Source: Maratus speciosus
Taxonomy: Eukaryota > Arthropoda > Arachnida > Araneae > Salticidae
Assembly: GCA_963932465.1 (NCBI GenBank)
Contig: OZ010793.1
Location: 366,820,459-366,884,458 of the forward strand
Reading direction: 5' to 3'
DNA: 64,000 bases
Made by a program: the position numbers and the translations under genes. The notes under the pieces are model-generated. The model made no database searches, was not told the origin of the DNA, and worked only from the letters and a program-made list of their open reading frames with translations. How positions within the stretch are numbered: position 1 is the first letter of the stretch; each line of letters begins with the position of its first letter. Below are positions 37,547 to 48,820 of this stretch, in pieces.

Positions 37547-38955
37547 CACTGCTGGCCATTAAAATTGCAACACCATGAAAGATTGAAAATACAAAACAGA
37601 TATTTATTGTACGTAAACAGTATGGTATGAAAACAAAATGATGAAATTTGTAAACAGTTTGGGGGTTTACAGGGGTGCGAAATTAGTAGAAACAGCTGCT
37701 CCTCCTGGCAGCTAAAATGGCCCTTATCCGCTTAGGCATGGAGTCGAGCTGGGCTTGGAGGACAGAAGCGGGCAACTCATTCCATGCTTCTTCAAGTCTA
37801 TGCCACACTTCATCAACCGTATTAGCTGGAGAAGGGTGGCGGGCCAGTCTCTAAGCAATTCATGACCAGATGTTTTCAATGGGTGACAGATCTGGAGGCC
37901 GTGCAGGCCAGGACAGCAATCGAATACCCCGTGTATTGAAGAAGGTCAGAACACGACGTGCAACATGTGGTTTTGTGTTATCTTGCTGGAAGATGGCGGT
38001 TGGAAGGCCTCGAAGACAGGGCACAACCACTGGACGTAAGATTTAAAAAATATACCGATCTGCGTTCAAATTGCCCTCGATCCGAGCTAGAGATGTGTAT
38101 GTCGTGTACCCAATTGTTTTCCCCAACCATAATACCAGTTGCAGGTCCCCTATACCGATATCGAATGCAAGCAAGCCACAGGAGTTCCCCTCCGACCCTC
38201 CAGACACGTATACGGCCATCAGAATACTGCACGCAGAACCGGAACTCGTCTGAAAAGACGACATTGTGCCATTCCTGTATCCAGCTTTGTCGTTCGGCGC
38301 ACCAGAGTCGCCGACTCTCTCTATGCTGCATTGTCAAAAGAAGCCGCAGTACTGGCGGCCGTGCTGACAGTCCATACTGCTGCAAACGTCGTCGCACCGT
38401 ACGAGCGGATACTGGGCGCGCTGCAAACATGCCCATTTCCTGACTAATAGTCCTTAATGTGGTTATTCGGTTTTGCAGGGCCGACCTCACAATATGTCTG
38501 TCCTCTCGGGCGTTAGTCATGGGAGGGCGTCGAGATCCTGCATGCCGTTCAGTATGACCTTCAGCAATTCATTGATTACATATTTGCATGACAGTGGTTG
38601 TATTTCGACCAGTGCAACCGGCGATATCACGTAACGATAATCCACATTCTCGACAGGCAACGATCCTGCGTCTATCGAATTCCGACACTTAGTGGTAAGC
38701 ATTTCTTATTATTATTCGAGGCATGACGCGATATTCTGAGCAAACGCCAACCTTACAAAGCGCTTTCCGAATGAGAAATCCACTACGCAACTTTTCTTTT
38801 ATGCAGTGCTTCAGATGTCGTTTCTCCCGCCTGCCTCGTCTAAATGCGCTGAAATACTAATCATTTGCATATTCCAACCTCTTCTTCCTTTCATGTGATT
38901 TTGACGTTCGTCAGATCATTCCTTCCTGGTGTTGCAATTTTAATGGCCAGCAGTG
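37547..38955 (-). mobile_element. Tc1/mariner-type transposon B, 1409 bp
   Basis: Terminal inverted repeats CACTGCTGGCCATTAAAATT plus GCAACACCA are inverted at the right end, inside TA duplications at 37545-37546 and 38956-38957. The family differs from element A in its ends and protein. It carries a minus-strand transposase pseudogene. Inserted within the hAT element, hence younger than it. Confidence 0.93.
37683..38724 (-). pseudogene. Tc1-type DD34E transposase, inactivated
   Basis: Reads leftward from ATG at 38724 (MPRIIIRNAYH then a TAA). The helix-turn-helix region contains DRRRIVACRECGLSLRDIAG, and a second domain reads RPVSARTVRRRLQQYGLSA. Catalytic motifs: VVFSDEFRF (first Asp), FQQDNTKPH (second Asp) and PPDLSPIENIW (Glu), with 34 residues between the last two. 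Lesions: stops near the start and before IAEGHTERH, a frameshift near 38111-38128, TAA at 38043-38045, and two stops after the PIENIW motif. The frame closes at 37683-37685, giving about the normal 340-residue length. Longest uninterrupted piece is 180 codons (37978-38520). Confidence 0.92.
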
Positions 38956-39071
38956 TAAAATTAGTAAAATTCTCTTTGTAAATATACTTTGTGGAAAAGG
39001 GGGGGGGGGGGGCGCCAAAATCTATGTTTGCCCTCGGTGCAAAAAAGACTAGTTTCGGCCCTGGTCTTGCC

Positions 39072-39299
39072 TATCATTGCTTGTAAATATTTTGGAAAAG
39101 TTTCATCTCTTTTAAAACTTATGTCTAATTCTAGAGATTGTAAATTCCGTAGGGGATCCTTTGAAACTCTCTAGGTCTAGTCTCTACTAAACCGCTTTTG
39201 CAGTTACGTTTGAGCTTTTGGTAACATTTTAGAAAGGATTTATTTTATTCAAAGCTTAGTCTACTTTTAGTCATTATTTTAAGTGAGTTAAAACCGAAA
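39072..39299. other. Outer-element spacer
   Basis: Continuation of the outer mariner-like element after the hAT insertion; no frame with a recognised domain. Confidence 0.45.
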
Positions 39300-39379
39300 G
39301 AAAAAGAAGACCCTTTCAAATGAAAATAAAACTTCATATTAATTGCTTAAAAGGCGCAAAGGCCAACCTAGTGAGAAAG

Positions 39380-39452
39380 GTTCCATGCCGGGACTCGAAC
39401 CCGGGCCATCTGTATAGCGCACTGACATTCTACCGACTAAACCACATGGAAC
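39380..39452 (-). ncRNA. tRNA-like SINE head (anticodon position GCT)
   Basis: 73 bases. Terminal stem GTTCCATG with CATGGAAC is perfect; T-arm CCGGG-TTCGAGT-CCCGG is perfect; box A TGGTTTAGTCGG and box B GGTTCGAGTCC match RNA polymerase III promoters. The anticodon arm is TCAGT-GCGCTAT-ACAGA with one mismatch. A GCT anticodon would be serine, but there is no long variable arm, so a genuine serine tRNA is unlikely. Confidence 0.6.
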
Positions 39453-39792
39453 GATACCCAGCCTGGAACTTCTCACTATTACAAGTTGGCAAGACAGTAT
39501 AAGATGAAATATTATATTTTTCATATAATATTGTATTATATTTTTCACTAGGTTGGCCTTTTCGCCTTTTAAGAAATTAATATGAAATTTGATTTTCATT
39601 TGAAATATTGTATGCAAGGCGAATGTTTCTCATTGGAAAAATTTCCACGTATTAATATAGTTTCAATTGTTGCTGGATTTAATTAAGTTTCGTGTTTGCC
39701 CCATGTCGGTGGCTCACGAAATAATATTTCATCTTGTGCTGCGTTTGTAGCCTTGCCAACCTGTCATAGTGAGAATTTCCAGGCTGGGTATC

Positions 39793-39865
39793 GTTCCATG
39801 TGGTATAGTCGGTAGAATGTCAGTATGCTATACTGATGACCCGGGTTTGAGTCCCAGCATGGAAC
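39793..39865 (+). ncRNA. tRNA-like SINE head, second copy
   Basis: Same length and layout as 39380-39452. Here the anticodon stem TCAGT/ACTGA pairs perfectly around ATGCTAT, but the T-arm has decayed (GGGTTTGAGTCCCAG). The two copies thus preserve different arms. Confidence 0.55.
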
Positions 39866-40044
39866 CTTTTCACTAGGTTGGCCTTGGTGCCTTTTAAGCA
39901 ATTAATATGAAGTTTGATTTTCATTTGAAATATTATATGCAAGGCGAATGTTTCTCTCTGGAAAAATTTCCAAGTATTAATAAAGAAGAATCTGTCAATT
40001 ATTAGGAAATAAATTGTGTATACACTTTTTTGGGACACCCTGTA

Positions 40045-40904
40045 ATTACTACTATAGATAGGAAACACTCATGAGAGATAACTAAAATACTGTCGGTGTT
40101 TATATGATGTTTTCAATAAATTAAAAACTTAATAGTAGTTTTCCTGTACGTTGTTTACGCTAAATAAAAAAATAAACAACTTAGCTTCCTTTAGCTCTGT
40201 TGTCAACTGCAAAAATCAAAGACTGTGTAAAAGGACTCTAATACTCTTGAGGTAACACTTATGGGATGTAGAGGGGGCAAATATTAAAATGAAATTTGAA
40301 TATATTATGTAAATATATTAAAAGAAATACATTTTTCATGGATTATAATGTACGAGTTGTTAACGGGGAAAGGGTGGGGGGGGGGTCCCACTGCAATCTT
40401 TGAAATTATTTGGTGATATGCTTTTCTTTACTTTTTTTAATTTACTGCATTTTTTAATCAAACTACCTGTTTTAGCGAAATGTGAATGTACTGTATCAAA
40501 AGTCTGTTCTGAAAACTTTCGTATGATTATTCATCGTTGAGCGTTTCGCATATGCATGGAAAAAATTCAGTTGACATAAGAAATAACATATGTAATTTTC
40601 CGTACTTTCATTCAAATACAAAGACTCACATAGTTTAAAAGCATTGTTAAATTAGGTATTTTTTTTTTTGGACACATACATGTCTGTAGTTTGATAACTA
40701 AAATAATCTAATTCTCAAATATTAAAAAACCTATGAACATTTTAATACATTTTATTAATTATAAAATAATGTACTTATATATTTTTTAATCAAGGTCGTA
40801 ACAAGATGGGGGCAAGGTGGGCTGACCCCCCCCCCCTTGTATTCTCTTATAACCCCCTAGCTCTCATAATATTTTAATACAAGAGCATATCTATTACGTT
40901 AAAG
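40045..40904. other. AT-rich sequence, G and C runs
   Basis: No gene. Poly-G near 40376 and poly-C near 40827-40838 (GGGCTGACCCCCCCC) may mark edges of degraded elements. Confidence 0.45.
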
Positions 40905-42136
40905 CAGTGGTTCCCAACCTTTTTTTGGCCATGCCCCACCTAAGCATCTCTAAAATCATGATACCCCCCCCCCCTCCATTCTATATCATATAAATATTAT
41001 CACATAAAAAATAAACTTCTATTTTCCCGGATGGATTTGAAAATAGCATTAACTCTGATAAGTGATTTCACATTCTTTAATTTAACAAAATCATATATTT
41101 TTTTAATTACAAATATGCTTTTAACCTAACTTCATGAATGCAGTGATGCTATGGATCTTCGCATTTACATCTACAGAAGTTTTATTGTTTTTTGGCAACT
41201 TACCTCAAATTTAAAAATGATAAATAGTCTATGTTTTTATTTTCGTAAAATTTCTAGAAATCTCTCTCATATTTTGTATTATATCTGATAGAATTGATAC
41301 ATTTTATAATGGATACTATGGATCGATAATGTACTTCATTAAGAATAAGTGATATTTGTCTATCGCCGAGACTGTATGGATAAGATAATTCACAATTAAC
41401 ATTTTCGGATTCGCGCTGTTATCCAATTTAAATTACTATTTTTCTTTCCTCTCGTAACGTACTTCTTTGATAGTGGGCTTTTTTCCCCAGTATTATTATT
41501 TGGCCACCGTGTTTTCTCCAATTTTAAATTTTAAAATGCATAGGTCATGAATGTCATATTCTGTATGTGGTCTGCAGAAGAGCCATAAGAAGTTTACTTT
41601 CAACTCTTTCCTTCCGTGATATGCACGGATTTTATTAATTTCATGAATGTAGTACCTCATTTCGATCATTCAAAGCATTTTTTAGATTAAACATGTCCAA
41701 ATAGTCAATTTTAGATATACCCTACAAAATTTCCCTCATGGGACATATTACACTATGAATAGATATACAAGTTTAAAAAAAATAATAATAAATAGTAAAA
41801 AAAAGAGAGGTCTAATTTACTAAAATAATATTAAAACCAGAAAAATTAAAAAGATCTTTTAGTACATAAAAAGGTGTCAAATTATAAAAAAAGAAATTTC
41901 ACATAATTATTCTGGTGTCAGTTTATTTTTGAACTTTTAAATGGGATCGTTTCGAAAATTAATTTTTATTCAGTTATTTTTAAATTTTTCATGTATTATT
42001 TCTATTTTTAGACTAAGACACTGCTTTCATTAGAAAAAAAAATGACAGAAAATTTGTTAATAAGAAATCTCAAATTGCCCCCCTGAAAAGTCATATTGCC
42101 CCCCTTTGGGCCTACGCCCCACGTTGGGAACCACTG
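40905..42136. mobile_element. hAT-type element, 1232 bp
   Basis: Starts CAGTGGTTCCCAACCT and ends GTTGGGAACCACTG, a near-perfect terminal inverted repeat. An 8 bp target duplication CGTTAAAG lies at 40897-40904 and 42137-42144. The subterminal C-rich stretches (GCCCCACCTAAGCATC left, GCCTACGCCCCACG right) fit the family. No transposase frame survives. Confidence 0.92.
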
Positions 42137-42263
42137 CGTTAAAGCTTTTAAAACTTTTTATGGCAAACACTTTAAAATTGTTAAACTACATAAATACGTA
42201 AAATATGCTGAAAAGGGATAAAGATACTTTTTAGGTATAGTGTTTTATTATTATTTATGAAAA

Positions 42264-42690
42264 GGTATTTTAGATATCAAGCAGCCAGAACTAGTGACAT
42301 TTTCTACCCTCAAAAGGTATTTAATACTCAGGTATTATTATTCATCATGAGGTATTTTAAATATCGAGCAGAAAGAACCAGTGATATTTTCTACCTTCAA
42401 AAGTTATTTAGTACTCAGGTATTATTATTATCATGATAAGGTATTTTAAATATCAAGCAGACAGAACTAGTGATATTTTTTACCCTTAAAAGGTATCTAG
42501 TACTCAGATATTATTATTCAAGATAAGGTATTTTAAATATCAACTGCCAGAACTAGTGGCATTTTCTACCGTCAAAAGGTATTTAGTACTCAGATATTAT
42601 TATTCATGATAAGGTATTTTAAATATCATTAGTCACAACTAATGACATTTTCTACCCCCAAAAGATATTTAGTACTCGGGTAAAAACTAC
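42264..42690 (+). repeat. Tandem repeat, ~87 bp x 5
   Basis: Units begin GGTATTTTAAATATCAAGCA at 42264, 42351, 42440, 42527 and 42613, each with ACTAGTGACATTTTCTACC and TATTTAGTACTCAGGTATTA. Spacings are 87, 89, 87 and 86. The last unit leads into CTCGGGTAAAAACTACCC. Confidence 0.9.
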
Positions 42691-43180
42691 CCAGACCTTC
42701 TAATAAGAGATGAAAAATTTCTGAATAATATTATTTTAGGTACATGTTATTTGCTAGAATCCCCAAATTTTAAAGGCGTTTATTTTTAACATGTATATGG
42801 CATTGTTCCTGTATTAGCTTTTTAAATTTTGGAAAATTTCAATTATTTCCAGCTTATAATTTTTACATAAAATGCCTCGATAGGGTAGTACTTGACTTTT
42901 ATCTAAATTTGTTCTTTATTAAAGTGGAAGAAAAAGGCACGTAGCTTAGCCAAGCCAAAAAAAAATTAAAGCACCTTCTGTCTTCGCAGTCTGTTTACGG
43001 CTCTACTTTTAATGGCGTCAAAAGGCTACTTTTTTAACGTGAAATATGAATTCAAAGTCTGAATTTGCATGAAACATTTGAAAATGATTCATTCTTTCAC
43101 GTATCTATATTTGACTGGGTATGGGAAAAATATTAGTGTTTGTGTTGAAAATATCAGACGATATATTTTCTTTTTTTAGT
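42691..43180. other. AT-rich sequence
   Basis: No gene seen. Confidence 0.5.
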
Positions 43181-43402
43181 GCCCAGTGAATTCATGAAGA
43201 ATGTTGTTTCACGAACGAGGGAGGGAAGAAGTAGTTTCGTGGGGTGCATAATCATGCGATAGTACATTACAACCCCTGAATCGTCTACCAGACGTGTGGA
43301 GCAGCTGATAGCAGCTGGGCTGACAGAAGGTATGTCGGGTCGAGGTTCTGAAAACACGATTGAAAGCCTGCTGCTGTTTACTCTAGTATGATAGCTTTTA
43401 TG
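43154..43402. other. Exon-like island, unassigned
   Basis: Composition is more balanced than the surroundings. On the plus strand an acceptor-like TTTCTTTTTTTAG ends at about 43180 and a donor-like GAAG-GTATGTCG follows at about 43331, bounding about 150 bases; all three plus frames are stopped. On the minus strand a frame of about 83 codons is open (43154-43402) with the stretch RLVDDSGVVMYYRMIMHPTK, which I do not recognise. Could be a gene fragment, old transposon coding sequence, or chance. Confidence 0.25.
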
Positions 43403-44879
43403 ATTTCAGTTTACAGCTATATATACATCTGGGGACTGTCCAGATTTTACTCATAGGATTCTGTTCTTGTGAAATTTTTTCATAATGGTAAAAATTCTGG
43501 TTAGAATTTTGTGAATTTTAAATTATCGTTATATATAGGTTCCTGTGCAATTATCCTTTACTCAGGAGCTTTTTTACATATAAAAAAGCTAAGAAGTATC
43601 TTTGACAAATTCAATTATTTTGTGAAAGTTAGATTTTATATTTAAATGATTAAATTTATGAAAGATTTAGTTTGAGAGAGGTAATGCTTTGGGAACGGTC
43701 AATTTTTAAGCCAAAGAATTTTGTGAAGATCTTGTTTTGGAATAAAAAAAAATTGTGAAGGATTTTGTTTTTGGATGAGGATTTTGTGAAGGGTTCTTTT
43801 AAGCACTCCAACATTTCCTAAACACATTCCTTTTCATATATGGGGCATTCTCACAATCTTTTGACTTTTGGGGAAAAAAATCTGGCGAAATTAAACTTGT
43901 TAAAATAACATTTTAATCTGATAGACGAATGCCTTAATGATTCAAAATAAAGAAAAAATGGTCAGGTGCGAAAATTTCTTTATTTAACTGAGGTTTAAGT
44001 TAAGCTTGCGAGTTTAATTTTCCTCTCCGTTTTACCCCTATAACTTTTTATTTTCTTCTAAATTTTTACTTATAATGAATTTGCATAGTACCCAAAGGAC
44101 ATTCAAATAAGAAATAATAACAATGTAGTATTTTTAATACAGAATTTTTGTATAACATTGTCTTAAAGGGGTGTTAAAGAAGGGACGGTAAGGTAAAAAA
44201 AGGGGATGGTATTGGAAAAAAAGCGACGAAATGGTACAAAAAGGGACGGCAAGGATGGAACGGTAAGGATGGTAAGGTAAAATTGGGAGAGTTTCACAGG
44301 GCACGGTATAATTACTTTTTCCTGCGTTTTCCTCCCCAAAGGTTAAAACGGGGCTGTGGAACGGGAAAGGACAGTTGACGGGACATTCGCGTCTGTTACT
44401 TGGCGATGAGAGAAAGAGCCAAGCATTGAATTGCAGAAATAGGACAGTTTTTTAAACACCGGCCTGATATAAAAATTTAAATGAATCCGATAACACATGA
44501 ACCTTTTTCAATGGATACGACTTTCACGAGTATATGGATGTTCTCAAATACAAAGGCGCAACTTTATGCACAAGTTTTAATCCATTTTTGTTCGGAAATG
44601 CATGAAATGGTCAGGTGCTGCTTTTCAGAAACTATGTAATCGAAAGGTGTTTTCCCGTTTTTGGTAAACGTAAAAGATCTTTCAGAAAATACCATCAAGA
44701 TGGGCGTTTTGAACCGAATTTCCGAAAGAAAAAAAAAACAGCCAGAGAAAGGAGAAAAACCGTTTTGACCAAAATTGTTTAGAATTCGATAATTAATTTA
44801 TTTATCAAAGAACGGAAAACTCATTTCTACTCCAAATCGCTTCCATAGTCAACCCTGCCAATTTTGTACTTCTACGTTT
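43403..44879. other. Unassigned sequence
   Basis: No gene recognised. Between 44180 and 44300 short GGGACGGTAAGG / GGATGGTAAGG phrases recur imperfectly. Confidence 0.4.
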
Positions 44880-45375
44880 AAAAATGAGTTAGTACATGTG
44901 TCAGAAAGTTTCACGCTTGTGCCCATTTTATACATTTCTGAACAAGAATTAATTCAGAAATGTGTCAGAAAGTAGCTCTTTTGGATTTAAGAACAGCCTG
45001 AATAAATTACAAATTACATAAAAATGACAAGTCTGATTATTGAAACGATTGGAAACGAATATTATTTTCCATTTTTTGATAAATAAATTACTTATTGAGT
45101 TATAAGCGATTCTTGTCACGTGACGACAGGTTTTTCTCCTTTCCCGTGCTATCACTTAGTGAAATTTGATTCAAAACGCCAACTTTGACAGTATTTTTTA
45201 TAGATCTTTTGCTTTATAAAAAAATGACAACACCATTCAATTACGAAGTTTCTGAATAAGAACACCTGCCCATTTTATACATTTCTGAACAAGAATTAAT
45301 TTAGAAATGTGTCAGAAAGTAGCTTCTTTGGATTTGAGAACAGCCTTAATAAATTACAAAGAAATATTTTCAAAA
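44880..45375. repeat. Duplicated ~105 bp segment with inverted context
   Basis: GCCCATTTTATACATTTCTG then ACAAGAATTAATT, AATGTGTCAGAAAGTAGC and AACAGCC occur at 44921-45020 and again at 45270-45362. AGGAGAAAAACC near 44751 and GGTTTTTCTCCT near 45129 are inverted, as are GGGCGTTTTGAA and TTCAAAACGCC, suggesting a decayed foldback. Confidence 0.6.
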
Positions 45376-45444
45376 ATCTACTTTTATTATACATCTTCAA
45401 AAGTTATCATTTTTTAATCATCTTTTTTCTTTTATTCTAAACTA

Positions 45445-45481
<37 letters not shown>

Positions 45482-45835
45482 TTATGAATCTTTATTTGAA
45501 TGCTGAAAAGTCTTTAGTTTCTAAGTAATAATTAAGGTTGCTATTGTGTAATTTGTCTGGAAGAGACAATCTATAATATACTGAAAATTTTTCCCATAAA
45601 TATGTACGCTGTAATCTTGACTCGACCGGCCTATATTTGTTTTTTTTTTCATGGGCCGGGGCAGATCCGTTTTTACTGAATTTTGTTCGGACTGGGTCCT
45701 GAACTGTGAAAATATCTGCCTGGGAAGAACTTTTAATTTTACGCTGACCGGGTCAAGATAATTTTCGTTCGGGCCGGGCTGAGCTGAGCCTGGTCCTGGA
45801 AATTCGGCCCGTGCAGATTTCCAGCTCTGAGCTGA
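45376..45835 (-). mobile_element. GGCCCGG-rich hAT-like fragment, copy 2
   Basis: Inverted relative to 63660-64000. Shared phrases include CTTTTATTCTAAACTA, ATGAATCTTTATTTGAATGC and GCTGAAAAGTCT. The right edge reads, on the minus strand, CAGAGCTGGAAATCTGCACG then GGCCGAATTTCC. An (ATT)n microsatellite at 45446-45482 interrupts it. Confidence 0.5.
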
Positions 45836-47570
45836 GTTTTCTCTCTGCTGATTGTAAGCGTGACAACGTCAAAATATGTTGCGACAAAAAATGTTATTAA
45901 ATTAAAACAATGAAGTTTGTGTATACAATATAATTAATATAACTTTTATTATAAAGTTTTTATTTCATTAAAACTGCACAAACAATAATAAATAAATACA
46001 ATATGTAATTATTTGTCACTGTATATGACTGAAATTTTAAGTGAACATTTTGAATTACCTTTTAAATAATAATTTTTATAAATATGAAAGAAAAAAAAAA
46101 CACAATTAAGTTCATTTTTATGCAATGTAGTGTATTGTTTACCATACATTGTATATATCAGTGAAGTCAGCTTTCATTATTTAAATCTAAATAATGTAAC
46201 TAAATTTAAATATTGATACTTAAAGTAGTAATCTATTACCTTATTTTATTAAATTACTATTCTAATTAGATTATTCATGTCCATTGCTTATATAACTTAA
46301 TATTTTCAAACTAAATTAATTTTAAATTATATAAAAATTACTCGTGTACTCTGTGATATCAGAACTTTTTTTCTACCTCTTCCCCCCTTCCTTTTTGCTT
46401 GTTTTATTTATGTTTATTATTTTGGACTTAATAATCTGAAATTAAATTAGTTTTAAAGCAAATAAAAGTTACCCTTTTTGAAAGATAAAATAAAAAATTT
46501 AAATGAAGGGGAATGTCTTATATGATAAAGTACGAATCAAAGCAATTTTGTTCAAACAAGTATTATGTTAATTTCTGAATATTTTTTATGAGCAAAAGTT
46601 TTCATGATTTAGCCAAAAATAATTTTTATCATTTCATTTAGGGAAAATAAGTATTATTACATATACCTAGAATAAGACCTTATTAAATAGTGAAAGGCCC
46701 ATTACATACAGTAAACCTGCCTTTTCATGGCAAGCATATCTTTAAAATTAGTTTCAATTATCCATTTTGTCGGATTTTTTATTTAATTCCTTGCAACCAC
46801 AATAAAATTATTTTGATAAATAATTTACAAGCTTTTTAAAACTGGAATATTTTATTTCAATAATAGTTGTTACTTTTTGACCTGATGAAATAAATAAAAA
46901 TTATGCTCTGTTTTTCTAAAATCTAAAAAAGACGGGGTCCTTATAAAATATATTCCTATACGTCTGATAAAAAGAATATATTTATATAAACTGATATATT
47001 GAACAATCAATAATACGGAACAGACATAATACAGTACACGTAAATTTACTGCAGCCTTCCCCCTCCCCTCCCACACACATTTTTTTTTTATTAATCAATA
47101 TTTTTGTTATGGCATAAGACATACCAAGGTTAAAAAAATGTGCATTTTCTTTAAATCCAAATTTCTACTAAATAACCATCTCTAATATGTCAAATATAAA
47201 TAAAAAATATAAACAGTCATCTCCACAAGCCGCACTCCCAGAGTAAAACCTGCATTGCTGCAATGTAACTTTTCAACTGTTTTATTATAGATCACAGTAC
47301 TTTATTTGTTTCCTTGATGTAAAGCATATTTTAACAATATTTCAAAACAAAAATGCTCAATGATAAATTCAGGAGATGGCTTTGGTGTGTGCATGTGCGT
47401 GTTTGTGTGCGTGTGTGTGTATGGGGGGGGGGGGGGGGAGGGGGGATCTTTCTGAAAGTTTTTGCTTGAATTGAATGCTTATTAATGTAGTTTAAGTGCA
47501 AATCTTCCCTGCAACCACAGGAGCTTTAAAAATTCCCCCTGGAGAAAAATGCCTGATTTTAACCCTAGAA
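45836..47570. other. AT-rich sequence; GT and poly-G tract
   Basis: No gene. A GT microsatellite followed by a long G run lies at about 47383-47447. Confidence 0.5.
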
Positions 47571-47875
47571 ATATTAAAGAAATATTAAAGTTTCTAAATT
47601 ACTTATTCTCGTATTAAATATGGCAAAAAGGGTATACATATAACATATTAAATGAGTTAAAGGAAATATTTAAAAACAAAATTGCTAAAAAATTATTAAA
47701 ATTTACAAATTACGTAACGCACTTAGTTTTTACTTATTCTCTTACTAAATGTGGAATAAAGGGGATTCATATAGCGTATTATAAAACATATTAAATGAGT
47801 TAAAAGAAAATTTAAAAAACAAAATTGCTAAAAAAGTTATTAAAATTTACAAATTATTTGACTTATTCAAATTTT
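47571..47875 (+). repeat. Tandem duplication, ~150 bp x 2
   Basis: AAACAAAATTGCTAAAAAA followed by TTATTAAAATTTACAAATTA recurs at about 47676 and 47817; upstream TTACTTATTCTC and AACATATTAAATGAGTTAAA recur in the same order. Confidence 0.75.
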
Positions 47876-48820
47876 ATGTATAATTCTCTTAGAATTATGT
47901 ACAAAAAGTCTATATAACTATATGTTACAAAAACCAGACGTTGCAATTTTTTCTCAAAAAAAAACTAATAAAAAGTTATGTTTTCTAAATAATTTAAGCA
48001 TCTTTTTTTTTATTCTCTTGACAATTGTAAACACACACACACCAATATATATATATATATATATATACATATTATAAATTTTAGATGTATCAAACTTTCA
48101 AAACAGAAAACTGTAATATTCATTTCAATAAAATCATAATCAAAATACTTGTATTTTACTTGTTGCATACAATTCTATATCATGTAACCCAAGTACATCT
48201 AAACAATAATATTTTTTTTTAATTGAAGATTATCTTAAATAAATCTTTTTTGGAACTTGTTCTTGCCCAGTATATTAATAAACATGAAATATTTATTAAT
48301 AGAGAGAAGGTACAATTTTTAAAATAAATATTTATTTTGTACGCGATTTTCTTTTCTAATTCGTGTTCTGGCGGGACCAATCCTACATGTTGATTATTTT
48401 CTATATAATAAATAATATTCAGTTAGCCAAATAAGGGATAAACTGCTTAATACAGTAACCCTACTCGGACGCCGTAGCTTAGGGGCATTTAAAGCTGGGG
48501 GAGAATTCTATTGTCCGTGTGACCCGTGCCCAGCGTACCCGAGCCGGAAAATTACCACCTATTTTTAGGAAAATCATGTTAAGACTAAGTGATGGCCACA
48601 ATGTTCATTGATTTTTAGAAACAGTTGTTAACATTGGATTAAATTTTTAAAAAAATTTAATTTACCCCGAAAAGTGCAGGAATAAACCTTGGGGACGGTG
48701 AGACTACCAATAAAGCCACGATGCTTGAAATTGGTATTTAAATGCTGATTTAAATTCTACAGTAAATTTCCTGCCAAAGAATTTTAGACATTATTTCTCT
48801 AGCATACTTCTGCATGAGAA
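47876..48820. other. AT-rich, then a balanced unassigned patch
   Basis: (AT)n lies near 48044-48066. The stretch 48470-48560 is GC-richer (GTGCCCAGCGTACCCGAGCC) but shows no open frame or family I recognise. Confidence 0.4.

Larger units (their letters stand above)
37001..39063. mobile_element. hAT-type element containing two further elements
   Basis: Ends are CAAGGCCGAAA (left, one change from CAGGG) and TTTCGGCCCTG (right). A perfect 8 bp direct repeat GTCTTGCC flanks it at 36993-37000 and 39064-39071. GGCGCCA motifs and poly-G tracts occur just inside both ends (37015-37066 and 38998-39018). Its middle holds a pogo-type MITE and Tc1 element B, leaving only about 300 bases of its own sequence. 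Confidence 0.85.
39300..39985. repeat. tRNA-like short repeats in opposite orientation
   Basis: Two copies of a unit (about 39300-39500 minus, 39750-39985 plus) consist of TTGCCAAC..TAGTGAGAA.TTCCAGGCTGGGTATC, a 73-base tRNA-like head, then CACTAGGTTGGCCTT and CTTTTAAGCAATTAATATGA. A tail-only copy lies at 39546-39655. A shared downstream phrase GCAAGGCGAATGTTTCTC follows the tail at 39616 and 39940. The layout is that of a tRNA-derived SINE. Confidence 0.65.
36765..40042. mobile_element. Outer mariner-like element holding nested insertions
   Basis: The left end CATTGTGTCCCAAAAAATG and the right end on the other strand CAGGGTGTCCCAAAAAAGTG agree over most of about 30 bases, continuing into GTATACAYAATT. 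TA lies outside both ends (36763-36764 and 40043-40044). The native interior is mostly displaced by a hAT element (37001-39063) and by tRNA-like repeats (39300-39985). The phrase near 36838 translating RIVKWNYNNENF may be a relic of a mariner-type DNA-binding domain, which is a guess. Confidence 0.6.

Noticed and set aside
38043..38447. Frames in the other five phases of Tc1 element B
   Set aside because: Shadows of the transposase pseudogene; the 38043-38264 minus frame is part of the same gene after a frameshift.
39380..39452. Functional serine tRNA (GCT)
   Set aside because: The long variable arm of serine tRNAs is absent and the sequence is part of a repeated SINE-like unit.
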